DNA from: Reinekea marina
GTDB lineage: Bacteria; Pseudomonadota; Gammaproteobacteria; Pseudomonadales; Natronospirillaceae
DNA length: 64,000 nt
Assembly (NCBI RefSeq): GCF_030409715.1
Contig: NZ_JAUFQI010000001.1
Coordinates: forward strand, 2,840,501 to 2,904,500
Reading direction: 5' to 3'
Shown piece after piece: positions 13,301 through 21,456 of the stretch. The notes below the pieces were generated by a model that had not been told where the DNA came from, made no database searches, and saw only the letters and a list, made by a program, of their open reading frames with translations. The translations under genes were made by a program, and so were the position numbers. Position 1 is the first letter of the stretch. Each line of letters starts with the position of its first letter.

Positions 13301-13920
13301 TAATCAACGCCTTGACGTGCTTTTACACCGGCGTTATAGGCGTGCTTGATGTCTTTCACTTCCGAAACGGTGTCGGCTAAGTCTTTTAAGCCTTTACCGC
13401 CGCCACGGCCGGTCACCACCACACTCATGTGTTCGGGTCTATTTTTCAACGCATCTAAAATGACGTTTTCGTCTAGATACTTATAACCAATCATGTACGT
13501 GATTTCATCGAGTAAAACAAGATCATAAGAAGGGTCGGCTAAGGCTTTTGCGGCTTCTTGCCATGTGGTTTCGGCCGCCGCTATATCGGCGCTGCGGTCT
13601 TGGGTATCCCAGGTAAAGCCCGTGCCCATTTGGTAAAAGGTTACTTCATCGGCCAGTTTTTCTTTTAGGTATAGCTCTTCACCAGACAGTTGCTGGCCTT
13701 TAATAAACTGAATAACAGCGACTTTTTGGCCGTAGCCTAAAGCACGCAGCACCATACCAAAACCCGAACTACTTTTGCCTTTACCGTTGCCGGTTAGCAG
13801 TATCATTACACCGCGTTCTTCGTCGGCTTGAGCAATAGAAGAATCGACACTCTCCTTTTGCTTTTTCATGGCTTCTTTATGTTTTTGGTTTTTTTTATCT
13901 AAATCATTGGTGTTTGTCAT
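13297..13920 (-). CDS. btuR: Cob(I)alamin adenosyltransferase (CobO/BtuR type)
   Basis: Transfers the adenosyl group of ATP to corrinoids to make adenosylcobalamin. The P-loop is [11 protein letters not shown] (about residues 43-53), and [19 protein letters not shown] matches the family. I start at ATG 13920 (207 residues); a TTG four codons upstream is in frame. The untranslated leader contains a 10-base inverted repeat (13924-13933 with 13972-13981) whose 3' arm ends three bases before the ATG. No other cobalamin biosynthesis gene is nearby, so a salvage role is likely. Confidence 0.92.
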   Translation of the reverse strand: MTNTNDLDKKNQKHKEAMKKQKESVDSSIAQADEERGVMILLTGNGKGKSSSGFGMVLRALGYGQKVAVIQFIKGQQLSGEELYLKEKLADEVTFYQMGTGFTWDTQDRSADIAAAETTWQEAAKALADPSYDLVLLDEITYMIGYKYLDENVILDALKNRPEHMSVVVTGRGGGKGLKDLADTVSEVKDIKHAYNAGVKARQGVDY

Positions 13921-13923
13921 AAA

Positions 13924-13981
13924 GCTACTCAACTGATGTTTTCTGACATCATACGTGAGTTTTCAACGGCTGTTGAGTAGC
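13924..13981 (-). promoter_or_regulatory. Structured leader immediately upstream of btuR
   Basis: In transcript orientation GCTACTCAAC and GTTGAGTAGC pair perfectly around a 38-base interval. That interval holds a second small hairpin (GATGT with ACATC). The outer 3' arm ends three bases before the btuR ATG and occupies the ribosome-binding zone. It is too short for a classical cobalamin riboswitch, and there is no T run to make it a terminator for fpr. Confidence 0.5.
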
Positions 13982-14002
13982 CTGCAGGTAAAAAAACTTG
14001 CC

Positions 14003-14779
14003 TTAACTTTCAACAAAGGCGCGTTCAATAACGTAGTGGCCTACATTACCGTGGCGAGCTTCTTTAAAGCCCCGAGCATCTAATATTTTACAGGTATCTT
14101 TAAGCATGCTCGGTGAGCCACAAATCATGAAACGGTCGGTTTCGGTATTCATAGGCGGTAAATTTAAATCGCTGAATAGCTTTCCTGATTCCATCAGCTC
14201 GGTAATGCGGCCCATGTTTTCATAGGACTCACGCGTTACCGTTGGGTAATACATCAGCTGGTTTTGAATTAACTCGCCAAAATATTCATTGCTGGGCAAA
14301 TCTTCTTTGATCAAATCTTTATAGGCCAACTCATCGACCGTGCGAACACCGTGGGTGAGTATCACTTTATCGAACTGTTCATAGGTTTCTGGATCTTTAA
14401 TTACACTCATAAAGGGTGCTAAGCCCGTGCCAGTACTGATTAAGTACAGGTTTTTACCCGGCAAAAGGTTATCTACAATGAGAGTACCTGTTGGCTTTGA
14501 CCCAACGACCACTTCATCACCCACTTCGATTTTCTGTAATTTAGAGGTTAACGGGCCATCGGGCACTTTAATGCTGAAAAACTCTAACTCTTCTTCATAG
14601 TTAGCACTGGCAATGCTGTAGGCACGCATAAGTGGGCGGCCATCGTCTTGCTCTAAGCCGATCATCACAAAATGACCGTTTTTAAAGCGGAACCCAGCAT
14701 CACGCGTGGTTTTAAAGCTAAAAAGTGTATCATTCCAATGGTGAACATCGGTGACGGTTTCTTTTCGTAATGCGGCCAT
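14003..14779 (-). CDS. fpr: Ferredoxin--NADP(+) reductase
   Basis: FAD enzyme exchanging electrons between NADPH and ferredoxin or flavodoxin, 258 residues like Pseudomonas/Azotobacter FPR. The FAD-binding motif RAYSIAS (about residues 49-55), the NADP-binding LISTGTGLAPFMSVI and the terminal segment VGHYVIERAFVES are visible. It is divergent from a LysR regulator, the arrangement of fpr and finR in Pseudomonas putida, where FinR activates fpr under oxidative stress; that regulation is inferred here. Confidence 0.94.
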   Translation of the reverse strand: MAALRKETVTDVHHWNDTLFSFKTTRDAGFRFKNGHFVMIGLEQDDGRPLMRAYSIASANYEEELEFFSIKVPDGPLTSKLQKIEVGDEVVVGSKPTGTLIVDNLLPGKNLYLISTGTGLAPFMSVIKDPETYEQFDKVILTHGVRTVDELAYKDLIKEDLPSNEYFGELIQNQLMYYPTVTRESYENMGRITELMESGKLFSDLNLPPMNTETDRFMICGSPSMLKDTCKILDARGFKEARHGNVGHYVIERAFVES

Positions 14780-14842
14780 TCACAACCCCTTAACGGTTTA
14801 TGTTGAATTTTGAAGTGAGCTAAAGTTTACTCAGCTACAAAT

Positions 14843-14889
14843 ATCCTGTAAAACAGGATTATTGAATATCAATAATCGGAAATACCGAT
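14843..14889. promoter_or_regulatory. Three abutting palindromes between fpr and the LysR gene
   Basis: Three inverted repeats lie almost end to end: ATCCTGT-AAA-ACAGGAT (14843-14859), ATTATTGA-ATA-TCAATAAT (14858-14876) and ATCGG-AAATA-CCGAT (14875-14889). The second overlaps both neighbours by two bases, and the third ends one base before the LysR start codon. This is a likely operator for the LysR protein controlling itself and fpr. Confidence 0.6.
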
Positions 14890-14890
14890 A

Positions 14891-15784
14891 ATGAAATACA
14901 GCCTAAGACAATTAGAGATTTTCCTCGCCACGGCCCACCACGAGAATTTAACGCTGGCCGCTAAAGAGCTGGCTATGTCTCAATCGGCCGCCAGTGAATC
15001 ACTCAAAACGCTAGAACAGCAGTTTGATATTCAGCTGTTTGATCGCGCCGGAAAATCGCTCAAATTAAACGAACTTGGCCAAGCACTGCGTGTAAAAGCC
15101 GAGGCGCTAATTAACCAAGCTAAAGCCTTAGAAAACGACTTTCGATTGCACACCGATATTGGCGACATCAAAGTTGGGGCGTCGCTCTCAATTGGTAATT
15201 ATCTTGCTGTGAATATTGTGGCGCAGTTTATGGGCGAAAACCCACAGGCCACCGTCTCTCTAGAAGTTGAAAACATGACCGCCATTGTGCACAAGGTGAA
15301 AAACTTTACGCTCGATATTGGTTTAATTGAGGGTGAAATCAATGATGCCGATATTGATACTCAATTTTGGCGTAAAGATGAGCTCGTGGCCTTTTGCAGC
15401 CCAAACCACCCACTTGCTCAACGCGGCACTCTCACCGAGGCCGATTTACTGAACGCCCAATGGATACTGCGAGAACCAGGTTCCGGTACCCGCCAAACCT
15501 TCGATTGGGCCATGAGGGGCATTTTGCCTGAGCTTTCCATTGCGATAGAACTGCAACACACCGAAGCCATTAAACGCGCCGTTGAAGCCAATTTAGGCGT
15601 AGGCTGTTTATCAAAAATAACGCTCGAAGATGCTTTTAAGCGCGGCACATTGGTGCCCCTAGCCGTACCCAGCCGTAACTTCGAACGCAACTTATATTTT
15701 ATTTTGCACAAAGATAAGTACATAAGTGCGGGCATCGAGAAGTGGCTTGCCTTGTGCCAATCACCTGAGTATGTAAACCCCTAG
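14891..15784 (+). CDS. LysR family transcriptional regulator, FinR-like
   Basis: 297-residue DNA-binding regulator. The N-terminal winged helix-turn-helix is typical (SLRQLEIFLATAHHENLT, then AAKELAMSQSAASESLKTLE, residues about 3-43). A LysR substrate-binding domain follows. By position (divergent from fpr) it is the probable regulator of ferredoxin reductase, as FinR is in Pseudomonas. Three palindromes sit between the two genes. The start is ATG at 14891; the ribosome site is weak because the operator abuts it. Confidence 0.9.
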   Translation: MKYSLRQLEIFLATAHHENLTLAAKELAMSQSAASESLKTLEQQFDIQLFDRAGKSLKLNELGQALRVKAEALINQAKALENDFRLHTDIGDIKVGASLSIGNYLAVNIVAQFMGENPQATVSLEVENMTAIVHKVKNFTLDIGLIEGEINDADIDTQFWRKDELVAFCSPNHPLAQRGTLTEADLLNAQWILREPGSGTRQTFDWAMRGILPELSIAIELQHTEAIKRAVEANLGVGCLSKITLEDAFKRGTLVPLAVPSRNFERNLYFILHKDKYISAGIEKWLALCQSPEYVNP

Positions 15785-15788
15785 CAAC

Positions 15789-16103
15789 TTAGTTTATTAA
15801 CTGCCGCGTTAAGGCCGCAACAATAATACCCAAACTAATAGCAATGAGTGGTTTCTTGACTACACCCATCGTAACCGCCGTGGTGAGCAATGCTAGCTTA
15901 GCGCCCACATCGCCTTCTATCGCCAAGGGAGTTAACAACGCTATCAAAACTGAACCCGACATGGCGTTAATAAATTGCTTTACTCGATAGCTAATGGGCA
16001 CAAAACCCATAATGAACACACCGCCCCAACGAGTAACAAGCGTCACTAAAGTCATGATGGCAATCACAATAAATGCACCTAGCCCAGCCGTTTCAATCAT
16101 CAT
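15789..16103 (-). CDS. azlD: AzlD family branched-chain amino acid transport protein
   Basis: Small inner-membrane partner of AzlC in a branched-chain amino acid exporter (family knowledge). The 104 residues contain three or four hydrophobic segments and the family-like LVTRWGGVFIMGFVPIS stretch. The ATG overlaps the azlC stop by four bases. It is convergent with the LysR gene, four bases between the stops. Confidence 0.88.
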   Translation of the reverse strand: MMIETAGLGAFIVIAIMTLVTLVTRWGGVFIMGFVPISYRVKQFINAMSGSVLIALLTPLAIEGDVGAKLALLTTAVTMGVVKKPLIAISLGIIVAALTRQLIN

Positions 16104-16801
16104 GCTTTTTTACCCAACCAAAACGCACCTATAAAGCCACCCACTAACGCACCCACAATGACATGACTATTCGGTGGTAAATACCAATAAGCCAACAACG
16201 AACTCAATGCGGCGGCACTCCATATTACGATAATTTTAACGTCTACTTTTCCGCCTGCGACCATCGATAATAAAAAGCACGCCATCACCATATCTAACCC
16301 TAAACTTACTGGGTCTTTTATCGCACTGCCAAAATATAACCCCAACCAAGTGCCTAACAACCAACACAACCACAACGCAATACCGCCACCGATTAAAATA
16401 CCCAAGCCCTGCTTGCCATTGTTGATGGCTTGTAAACTCATGGCCCAGTTAGCATCGGTCACCAACATCATCGCGCCATAGCGTTTGGTAACAGAGAGGT
16501 GTGCAATATGCTGATGCAAAGATGCCCCCATTAATAAATGGCGTGCATTAATGGCAAATACCGTAATCATCACTGGGATAATTGCGATTTCAGCGCCCCA
16601 TAAATCTAAGGTAGCGAATTGAGAAGCACCCGCAAACACAAAGGCACTCATGGCAAGAATGGCACTGTTCGTTAACCCGTGTTGCGTGGCTGCCAACCCG
16701 AAAGCCAACCCAAAGGCGATGACAAATATGGATATTGGTAGCAGTTGTACAAAGCCTTGGTAGATTAGGCGGCTAGTGATGTGTTGTTGTGCTTGAGACA
16801 T
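16100..16801 (-). CDS. azlC: AzlC family branched-chain amino acid permease
   Basis: Large subunit of the AzlCD exporter. The 233 residues have several transmembrane segments. Family features are FGLAFGLAATQHGL near residue 30, FAGASQFATLDLW and the NARHLLMGASL motif. It is first in the azlC-azlD pair with a 4-base overlap. Only a weak ribosome site is seen. Substrate specificity (isoleucine, valine or an analogue) cannot be read from sequence. Confidence 0.9.
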   Translation of the reverse strand: MSQAQQHITSRLIYQGFVQLLPISIFVIAFGLAFGLAATQHGLTNSAILAMSAFVFAGASQFATLDLWGAEIAIIPVMITVFAINARHLLMGASLHQHIAHLSVTKRYGAMMLVTDANWAMSLQAINNGKQGLGILIGGGIALWLCWLLGTWLGLYFGSAIKDPVSLGLDMVMACFLLSMVAGGKVDVKIIVIWSAAALSSLLAYWYLPPNSHVIVGALVGGFIGAFWLGKKA

Positions 16802-16883
16802 GGATAAAAAGCTCTACTTAAATAGGAGATGACATTTAAATACTGACGAGCTTCAATGCTACGCCACATACAAACGAACTGCA

Positions 16884-17088
16884 TCAGCTTTTTGTCATAG
16901 CTTGCCAAATATTGGTAAAATCTGCGAAGGTTTTAAGTTGATAATCTACGAACTCTAGCTTGTGCTTAGATGGTTTGCCTAGAATTGACTTGCCCATTAA
17001 CAAATTTTCAATAGATTGATACTGCACACAACTTTAAGCTTGCTGACTTGTCTTGGACATTGTCGTCTAAATCAAAAAGTGCGTGCAT
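16884..17088 (-). pseudogene. Remnant of a HAD-superfamily hydrolase
   Basis: Between azlC and the nucleotidyltransferase the minus strand reads, from ATG 17088, MHALFDLDDNVQDKSASLKL, which looks like the N-terminal motif I (DxDx) of HAD phosphatases. After a frame change it continues as DYQLKTFADFTNIWQAM and stops at 16884-16886, which resembles the end of such a protein. Fewer than 70 codons remain of a domain of 200 or more, so the middle is deleted and the frame broken. The rest of the 339-base gap holds nothing recognisable. Confidence 0.6.
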
Positions 17089-17140
17089 TTAGTTTACTTG
17101 TGAAATTTTGACGTGCAGTTTTGAGAACTTTCGAGCATAT

Positions 17141-17770
17141 TTAGTCACTTCGATCTGTATTGATAGTGACAATGACTAATTTTTTCAAAGCTTCCAAATT
17201 AGTGGGTTCGTTGAATGCTGTTTCAAATAAATTGTAAGCCTCACAGTCCTTTTCTTTAAGCCAACTAAAACTAAGTTTAGAGCCTAAAAACCAGTGATCT
17301 CGAAGTTCAAAATACACTTCTAACAACTGACACAGCAACAAAGTTCGCCGATAGCTTGCTTCAAATGATTGTCCTGATGCTCTTTGGACCATATTTAAAG
17401 ACCATTCAACAAGGTGCTTTCTCGCATCAGGCTTAAGCGGCTCTGGACCAGCACTATAAAAGTCTGTCACTTCCTTCAAAAAATTTTCACCTTGACCTGA
17501 CTTATCTATCAGTAGTTCACCACCTACAAAACGCAAAAACTCTTTTTTCTTTGGTACCGCTTCTTTTAAAGCATAGATCCAGCAATCAAGTTTTCTTCCA
17601 TTAAATAGCCTTACATCTTTAGAGACATCAGTTGCCCTGCAAAAACAAGCTATATCAATATCACTATCGCCTGAATAATCCCCGCGAGCAACTGACCCAT
17701 AAAGAATGATAAACTCAGGGTCGTATTTCATTTGAAGATCTAAAACAATTTCACTTACTAGCTCTTTCAC
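17141..17770 (-). CDS. Nucleotidyltransferase-domain protein
   Basis: 209 residues. The N-terminal minimal nucleotidyltransferase fold has the signature GSVARGDYSGDSDIDI (about residues 26-41), supplying the two metal-binding Asp. The C-terminal half is helical and of unknown role, reminiscent of HEPN-like partners. The protein could modify a small molecule, RNA or protein; the substrate is unknown. The start is GTG 17770 with a good AAGGAAA ribosome site. It is the first gene of the AT-rich accessory stretch. No separate antitoxin/toxin partner is adjacent, so a toxin-antitoxin role is not supported. Confidence 0.8.
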   Translation of the reverse strand: MKELVSEIVLDLQMKYDPEFIILYGSVARGDYSGDSDIDIACFCRATDVSKDVRLFNGRKLDCWIYALKEAVPKKKEFLRFVGGELLIDKSGQGENFLKEVTDFYSAGPEPLKPDARKHLVEWSLNMVQRASGQSFEASYRRTLLLCQLLEVYFELRDHWFLGSKLSFSWLKEKDCEAYNLFETAFNEPTNLEALKKLVIVTINTDRSD

Positions 17771-17842
17771 AGCTTTCCTTTACAAATTAATGGTAATTTG
17801 TTGTGTGATATTTTACAGCATACAATCCATCTTAATTTTTAA

Positions 17843-18103
17843 CTAAGAGATTTTGCTATTAGATTTCTCCAAATTCGAATAGGCATTTATGATTTCTGTC
17901 TGCACTTTACTTTCCACCTTGGTTCGAGGTGGTACTTTTTTACATTGCACAATTGCAATTATTGCCCCTAAAAGCGGCAAGCAAAAAATGACCACATACC
18001 AAAATAAGCGCTTATAAAAACAATCCGAATAAGCTTTCTGGGCAACAAAAAAAGCATAAACTACAAGTGCCAGTGAAATGACTGAGAATAAAATATAATT
18101 CAT
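17843..18103 (-). CDS. Small two-transmembrane protein
   Basis: 86 residues with two hydrophobic segments (about 2-20 and 34-54) and a charged C-terminal tail of about 30 residues. The second segment, FWYVVIFCLPLLGAIIAIV, resembles the PLDc_N-type membrane anchor, but similarity is weak and no function is assigned. A strong AAGGAAG ribosome site precedes the ATG, which supports it being a real gene. It is co-oriented with its neighbours in the accessory stretch. Confidence 0.6.
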   Translation of the reverse strand: MNYILFSVISLALVVYAFFVAQKAYSDCFYKRLFWYVVIFCLPLLGAIIAIVQCKKVPPRTKVESKVQTEIINAYSNLEKSNSKIS

Positions 18104-18132
18104 ATCTTCCTTATTTTAAAACATTAACATTC

Positions 18133-18390
18133 CTAGTCTACATCATAGGGCTTGTTATGAGGTAACTCTAATGACTTATTGACGATCAATTCTTGCCATT
18201 CATCAATAGTAACGCCTAATTTTATCGAGTCGTACTAGACGCCAATAAAGTATCCAACCTTTCTAAGTGCTCCTTCTATTTTAAAGCTGATACTTTTCGC
18301 AATGCTGATCAATCTAGGATTACCAGACCAAGTTGTCATACCTACTTTTTCAAGCTCTAAATTTTCAAAGATGGTGGTAACCCATGCGAC
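18133..18390 (-). pseudogene. GNAT acetyltransferase remnant with internal TAG
   Basis: The minus strand of this 470-base gap encodes a C-terminal piece of a RimJ/RimL-type acetyltransferase: ELEKVGMTTWSGNPRLISIA, then FKIEGALRKVGYFIG, a TAG at 18235-18237, and YDSIKLGVTIDEWQEL, ending at TAG 18133-18135. The stop sits where relatives usually have Tyr, so one base change explains it. The N-terminal half is missing (a stop precedes 18390). The remaining 18391-18574 shows no gene. Confidence 0.65.
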
Positions 18391-18574
18391 TTAAGTCGGG
18401 CAAAAAATACCGAAGGCAGTATGGCTAAAAATCTTTTAATTTTAGGTTAAAAGGTCTATAAATAGACTGGTAGTTTTAAAATTGTGAATGGGTCACTCAA
18501 TTTAAATTATATGATGCATATTTTAATTGAATAATTTCCGACTGATATACAATGACACCTAGACATTAAATTGA

Positions 18575-19144
18575 CTAGATTTCCCACTCCGATTTATAAG
18601 TTCGCCCTTCGAGCAAAGCACAAAGCTCATGCATGACTTGCATTGACTTTACCAAGCGGGGTTTCCGTTCCTCAGAAAGCATTCCATTAACCCAATGTCG
18701 ATCATGCACATATACATTGTAAGGGTTAATAATGCATTTAAAGTCTAACATGAGCGAGTTGGCTAGTGGGGTGTGCGCCATATAGCTATGTGGAAGACCT
18801 GCTGAATTTACAAAGGTGATTACCTTATCGAAAAGCGCACCAACATGCTGTTCGTCTGTTGAGCCAACGTATTCGATGTATTTTTTTAACTCTGAACAAG
18901 TACCCCAATTATAGGTTGGGCTACACAACACTATGCCTACAGCATCTTTAGTAATTGCGTGTAAATACTTATATTGAGAAGACTCATATATTGTATTGTT
19001 GTCGAAATTTGGGATATTGAGTTCGTCTAGATCTACAAATTTCGTATCTATCGCCAGTGTTTCTAATGTTGCCTGACATTGCTTGGCCAGTATGCGGCTT
19101 CTACTATTTGGGTCTTGACTAGAGCTAACGATCAAAATATACAC
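18575..19144 (-). CDS. NADPH-dependent FMN reductase-like flavoprotein
   Basis: 189-residue flavodoxin-fold protein. The N-terminal strand and phosphate-binding loop ILIVSSSQDPNSRSRILA (about residues 3-20) and the GIVLCSPTYNWGTCSELKKY segment (about 70-89) match NAD(P)H:FMN reductases such as SsuE/ArsH relatives. The electron acceptor is unknown. The start is GTG at 19144 with AGGAAA somewhat far upstream. It lies in the accessory stretch between two gene remnants. Confidence 0.8.
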   Translation of the reverse strand: MYILIVSSSQDPNSRSRILAKQCQATLETLAIDTKFVDLDELNIPNFDNNTIYESSQYKYLHAITKDAVGIVLCSPTYNWGTCSELKKYIEYVGSTDEQHVGALFDKVITFVNSAGLPHSYMAHTPLANSLMLDFKCIINPYNVYVHDRHWVNGMLSEERKPRLVKSMQVMHELCALLEGRTYKSEWEI

Positions 19145-19212
19145 TTATTAAATTTCCTGCTTCATCTTAGCGCTTCATACAGTTTCGAAATTTGGTATTT
19201 ACAAAAGCTACA

Positions 19213-19296
19213 TCATTAGTATGGCATGTTTTTATGTAATTTGAGCGAATCACAAAGTTGTACGTAATCTGTCCAAAAAGATAGTTGCATCTTAAA
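19213..19296 (-). pseudogene. C-terminal remnant of a P-loop kinase like the one at 20752-21408
   Basis: The minus strand reads SFWTDYVQLCDSL...NMPY and then two stops. The intact kinase 1.5 kb away has SFWSNYAQLCDLL...RMPY at the corresponding place, and the nucleotide sequences are visibly alike over about 60 bases. Only about 25 codons survive, so this is a decayed paralogue or duplication scar. Confidence 0.65.
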
Positions 19297-19321
19297 CGGA
19301 AAATAAGGAGGCCCTCTCGTT

Positions 19322-19651
19322 TCACGCGACCATTTGCACTAGAAGTAGCCGTGGTAACGTAATGACTATTATTTTAGAAAAAAGAAAAATTAACATACTG
19401 GTATATAGCCAAAAAATAACAGGCTCTTCCTTCCTATTAAGTATATGTACTCCTCCTAATAGCTTAATGCTTCCTTTTTCAATTCTAAGTAGGCAATAAA
19501 ACAGCATGTAAATAGCGCCAATCAGTAGAAAATAATTAGCTGCAAGCGCATTACGATCTGAAATTTCAATTGTACCACCAAGAAGAAATCCAATTGGTGT
19601 CAGTGCCATGCAAATCAAAGCTACTTTTCTGTGCATTTTCTCAAAAATCAT
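19322..19651 (-). CDS. Hypothetical membrane protein
   Basis: 109 residues with about three hydrophobic segments (roughly 10-27, 38-55 and 76-101). No family recognised. The start is ATG 19651 with only a weak GATGA-like ribosome site. It lies between the kinase remnant and the next small membrane gene, all on the minus strand. Base composition is AT-rich like the rest of the island. It could be an accessory cassette protein. Confidence 0.5.
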   Translation of the reverse strand: MIFEKMHRKVALICMALTPIGFLLGGTIEISDRNALAANYFLLIGAIYMLFYCLLRIEKGSIKLLGGVHILNRKEEPVIFWLYTSMLIFLFSKIIVITLPRLLLVQMVA

Positions 19652-19860
19652 AATTCATCTACATTGTATTTCGTCATTGCCTGGCGCGAGCGCTATCTTG
19701 TTCACGAAAGTTGTTTATTTACACAGAGTACTCTCATTGACTCTTGTTAGCCGTTTATTTAACCGCTGCTAAAAAAGATGGTTCATATATCTCGTGCATT
19801 GAAGAACATAGCCAGTTTGTTCTAGTGCTAGAATGCTGAAAAATTCACTTTAACTTGACA

Positions 19861-20208
19861 TTAACCTTTTATCATGTAGAGAACTATTGAAATAGTGAGG
19901 CATAAAAACAGTAATGACATATATACAAAATGAACAAAGTAAATCAGGTTCTTATTTTCTGATTTTTTACTCAGAACATTTAAAATAGGCCCAATTGGAA
20001 CAAATCGCCCATATGCCTCCAATTTGTAAAACTGCAATTCAAAAATTAAAGGAATTGCTGATATCCCTATCAGTTGAAACAAAGTGCGATCCGAGAAAAA
20101 TATAAATAAGAATCCTATATACAGAATTATAAATGCTATTCGAAACAAATATCGCGAGTAGAATATTTTTGCATATCGTACGGTATAAGAAATGTTCCCC
20201 TCGTTCAA
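19861..20208 (-). CDS. Hypothetical membrane protein
   Basis: 115 residues, strongly hydrophobic, with about three membrane segments (roughly 21-40, 42-58 and 88-112). No family recognised. The only plausible start is TTG 20208, which has a good GGAG seven bases upstream. The 209 bases between its stop and the next gene are AT-rich; a GTTAGCC element at about 19747 recalls an integron core site but has no visible partner. Confidence 0.5.
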   Translation of the reverse strand: MNEGNISYTVRYAKIFYSRYLFRIAFIILYIGFLFIFFSDRTLFQLIGISAIPLIFELQFYKLEAYGRFVPIGPILNVLSKKSENKNLIYFVHFVYMSLLFLCLTISIVLYMIKG

Positions 20209-20265
20209 TGCACATCTCCAGCTTGGTCAATAAACGCTTCTGTGAACGAACCACCCATAATATAT

Positions 20266-20655
20266 TTAACCACTACAATTATCGGATATTTTTTCCATTT
20301 TGAACGGCAACACATTGATTGTTTGAAAACCATCGTAGATAAATAAGCTCCCTATAACTACTTCATACTGACTGCTGTAGGTGTAAGCTATCTTTAAAGA
20401 CTTCAAGTTATTCTTTGTGAAATCTATAACCTTTAAATCTTCGATTATTACAACATCTTTATCTGATGCTTCAAACATAAATTTCTGGCCTGAAAATTTA
20501 GTATATTCAAGAATGATTAAATTTTTTATTAAACACACTGATATATCAACAGAACTTGTGTTTTGAATAGACTTATAAAGCCCTTTAGGTAAATCTTCAT
20601 TTGAGTAACCAAGCGGAGCAGCAAGCACAAATATTAAAGTTATAATTTTATTCAC
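20266..20655 (-). CDS. Hypothetical exported protein
   Basis: 129 residues. An N-terminal signal peptide (MNKIITLIFVLAAPLGYS, cleavage near residue 18) suggests export. The mature part is beta-rich and has two Cys (about 41 and 127) that could form a disulfide. No family recognised. The start is GTG 20655 with GGA upstream. It sits in the accessory stretch downstream of the kinase gene. Confidence 0.55.
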   Translation of the reverse strand: MNKIITLIFVLAAPLGYSNEDLPKGLYKSIQNTSSVDISVCLIKNLIILEYTKFSGQKFMFEASDKDVVIIEDLKVIDFTKNNLKSLKIAYTYSSQYEVVIGSLFIYDGFQTINVLPFKMEKISDNCSG

Positions 20656-20751
20656 TAAGTGATTCCAAATAGTCGTTGTAAAGGGGTCACCAATTACCCG
20701 CCAGGGTTAACTGCCAAATCTATTCCATATCCACTGTAAGAAAAGTCCAAA

Positions 20752-21408
20752 TTACTGATGTCCGGGTACATACAGCCTTTTTAGTTCTTCACTATATTGG
20801 GAATCAAAATATCCATTGCCTGCATTGATAGTTTGGTATGGCATTCTTGTTTGTTCAATTAGTAAATCACAAAGCTGTGCGTAATTAGACCAAAAAGACA
20901 CCATACATTCTTTTCCGTTCCATTGCTGCTCAAAGCAATAGGGCGTTTTTTCTAGATATTCAGCAACTTTTAAAGACCATTTTTCTCCGCGATGCTCCAT
21001 AACCCATTCAATGTGAGACTCCACGTTACTTGGACGCAAGTAAATCAACTTAGGATTTACATCGGCTAGTATACGTTGGCATTCACTGTAATAGTCAGCC
21101 ACTAATTTTTGGTTCCTACCCTCTAGCATGAAACGAACCGTGCTTTGAAATAGGCTCCCCTCAAAGATAAAAAGATGATCACTACCCTTATTATCAGAAA
21201 CAAATTTCGCCCACTGCTTTAAGCAAAGTTCAGGGAAAGTCTTTTTGTATTTATCATGCTTAATAAAGGCAGGGTGAATTGGGTGATCTGCTGACTCTTC
21301 TAGGTACCAGCTTGACCCAACTCCATCAACTTGAGCCCCATCATATAGTTGCTTTGCCAGTGTGCTTTTTCCACTACCTGGCAATCCTTCGATTAGCAAT
21401 AGATCCAT
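20752..21408 (-). CDS. P-loop kinase / AAA_33-type ATPase
   Basis: 218 residues starting MDLLLIEGLPGSGKSTLAKQ, a Walker A motif at residues 7-15. The size and layout resemble small nucleoside- or sugar-kinase-like proteins; the substrate is unknown. ATG 21408 has AAGGGA in place, whereas the longer frame from 21441 adds 11 residues without similarity. It begins about 50 bases downstream of an attC-like site. A scrap of a second copy of its C-terminal coding region is found at 19213-19296. Confidence 0.75.
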   Translation of the reverse strand: MDLLLIEGLPGSGKSTLAKQLYDGAQVDGVGSSWYLEESADHPIHPAFIKHDKYKKTFPELCLKQWAKFVSDNKGSDHLFIFEGSLFQSTVRFMLEGRNQKLVADYYSECQRILADVNPKLIYLRPSNVESHIEWVMEHRGEKWSLKVAEYLEKTPYCFEQQWNGKECMVSFWSNYAQLCDLLIEQTRMPYQTINAGNGYFDSQYSEELKRLYVPGHQ

Positions 21409-21456
21409 ACAATCCCTTAAGGTGTAACGCTCGCAGAACACGTGGAATGAGGTGAA

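Noticed and set aside
13921..14002. Cobalamin riboswitch upstream of btuR
   Set aside because: The leader is about 80 bases, too short, and no B12-box-like sequence was seen; kept only as an unassigned structured leader.
17141..18103. Toxin-antitoxin pair of nucleotidyltransferase and small membrane protein
   Set aside because: The small protein has two membrane segments and no antitoxin or HEPN features; the genes are not overlapping or tightly coupled.
19667..19756. Possible second attC site around the GTTAGCC element
   Set aside because: Only one core-like box is visible; no complementary partner or foldable centre was found.
20039..20254. 71-codon minus-strand frame overlapping the 115-residue membrane gene
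   Set aside because: Different frame over the same DNA; the longer gene has a good ribosome site and coherent membrane segments.
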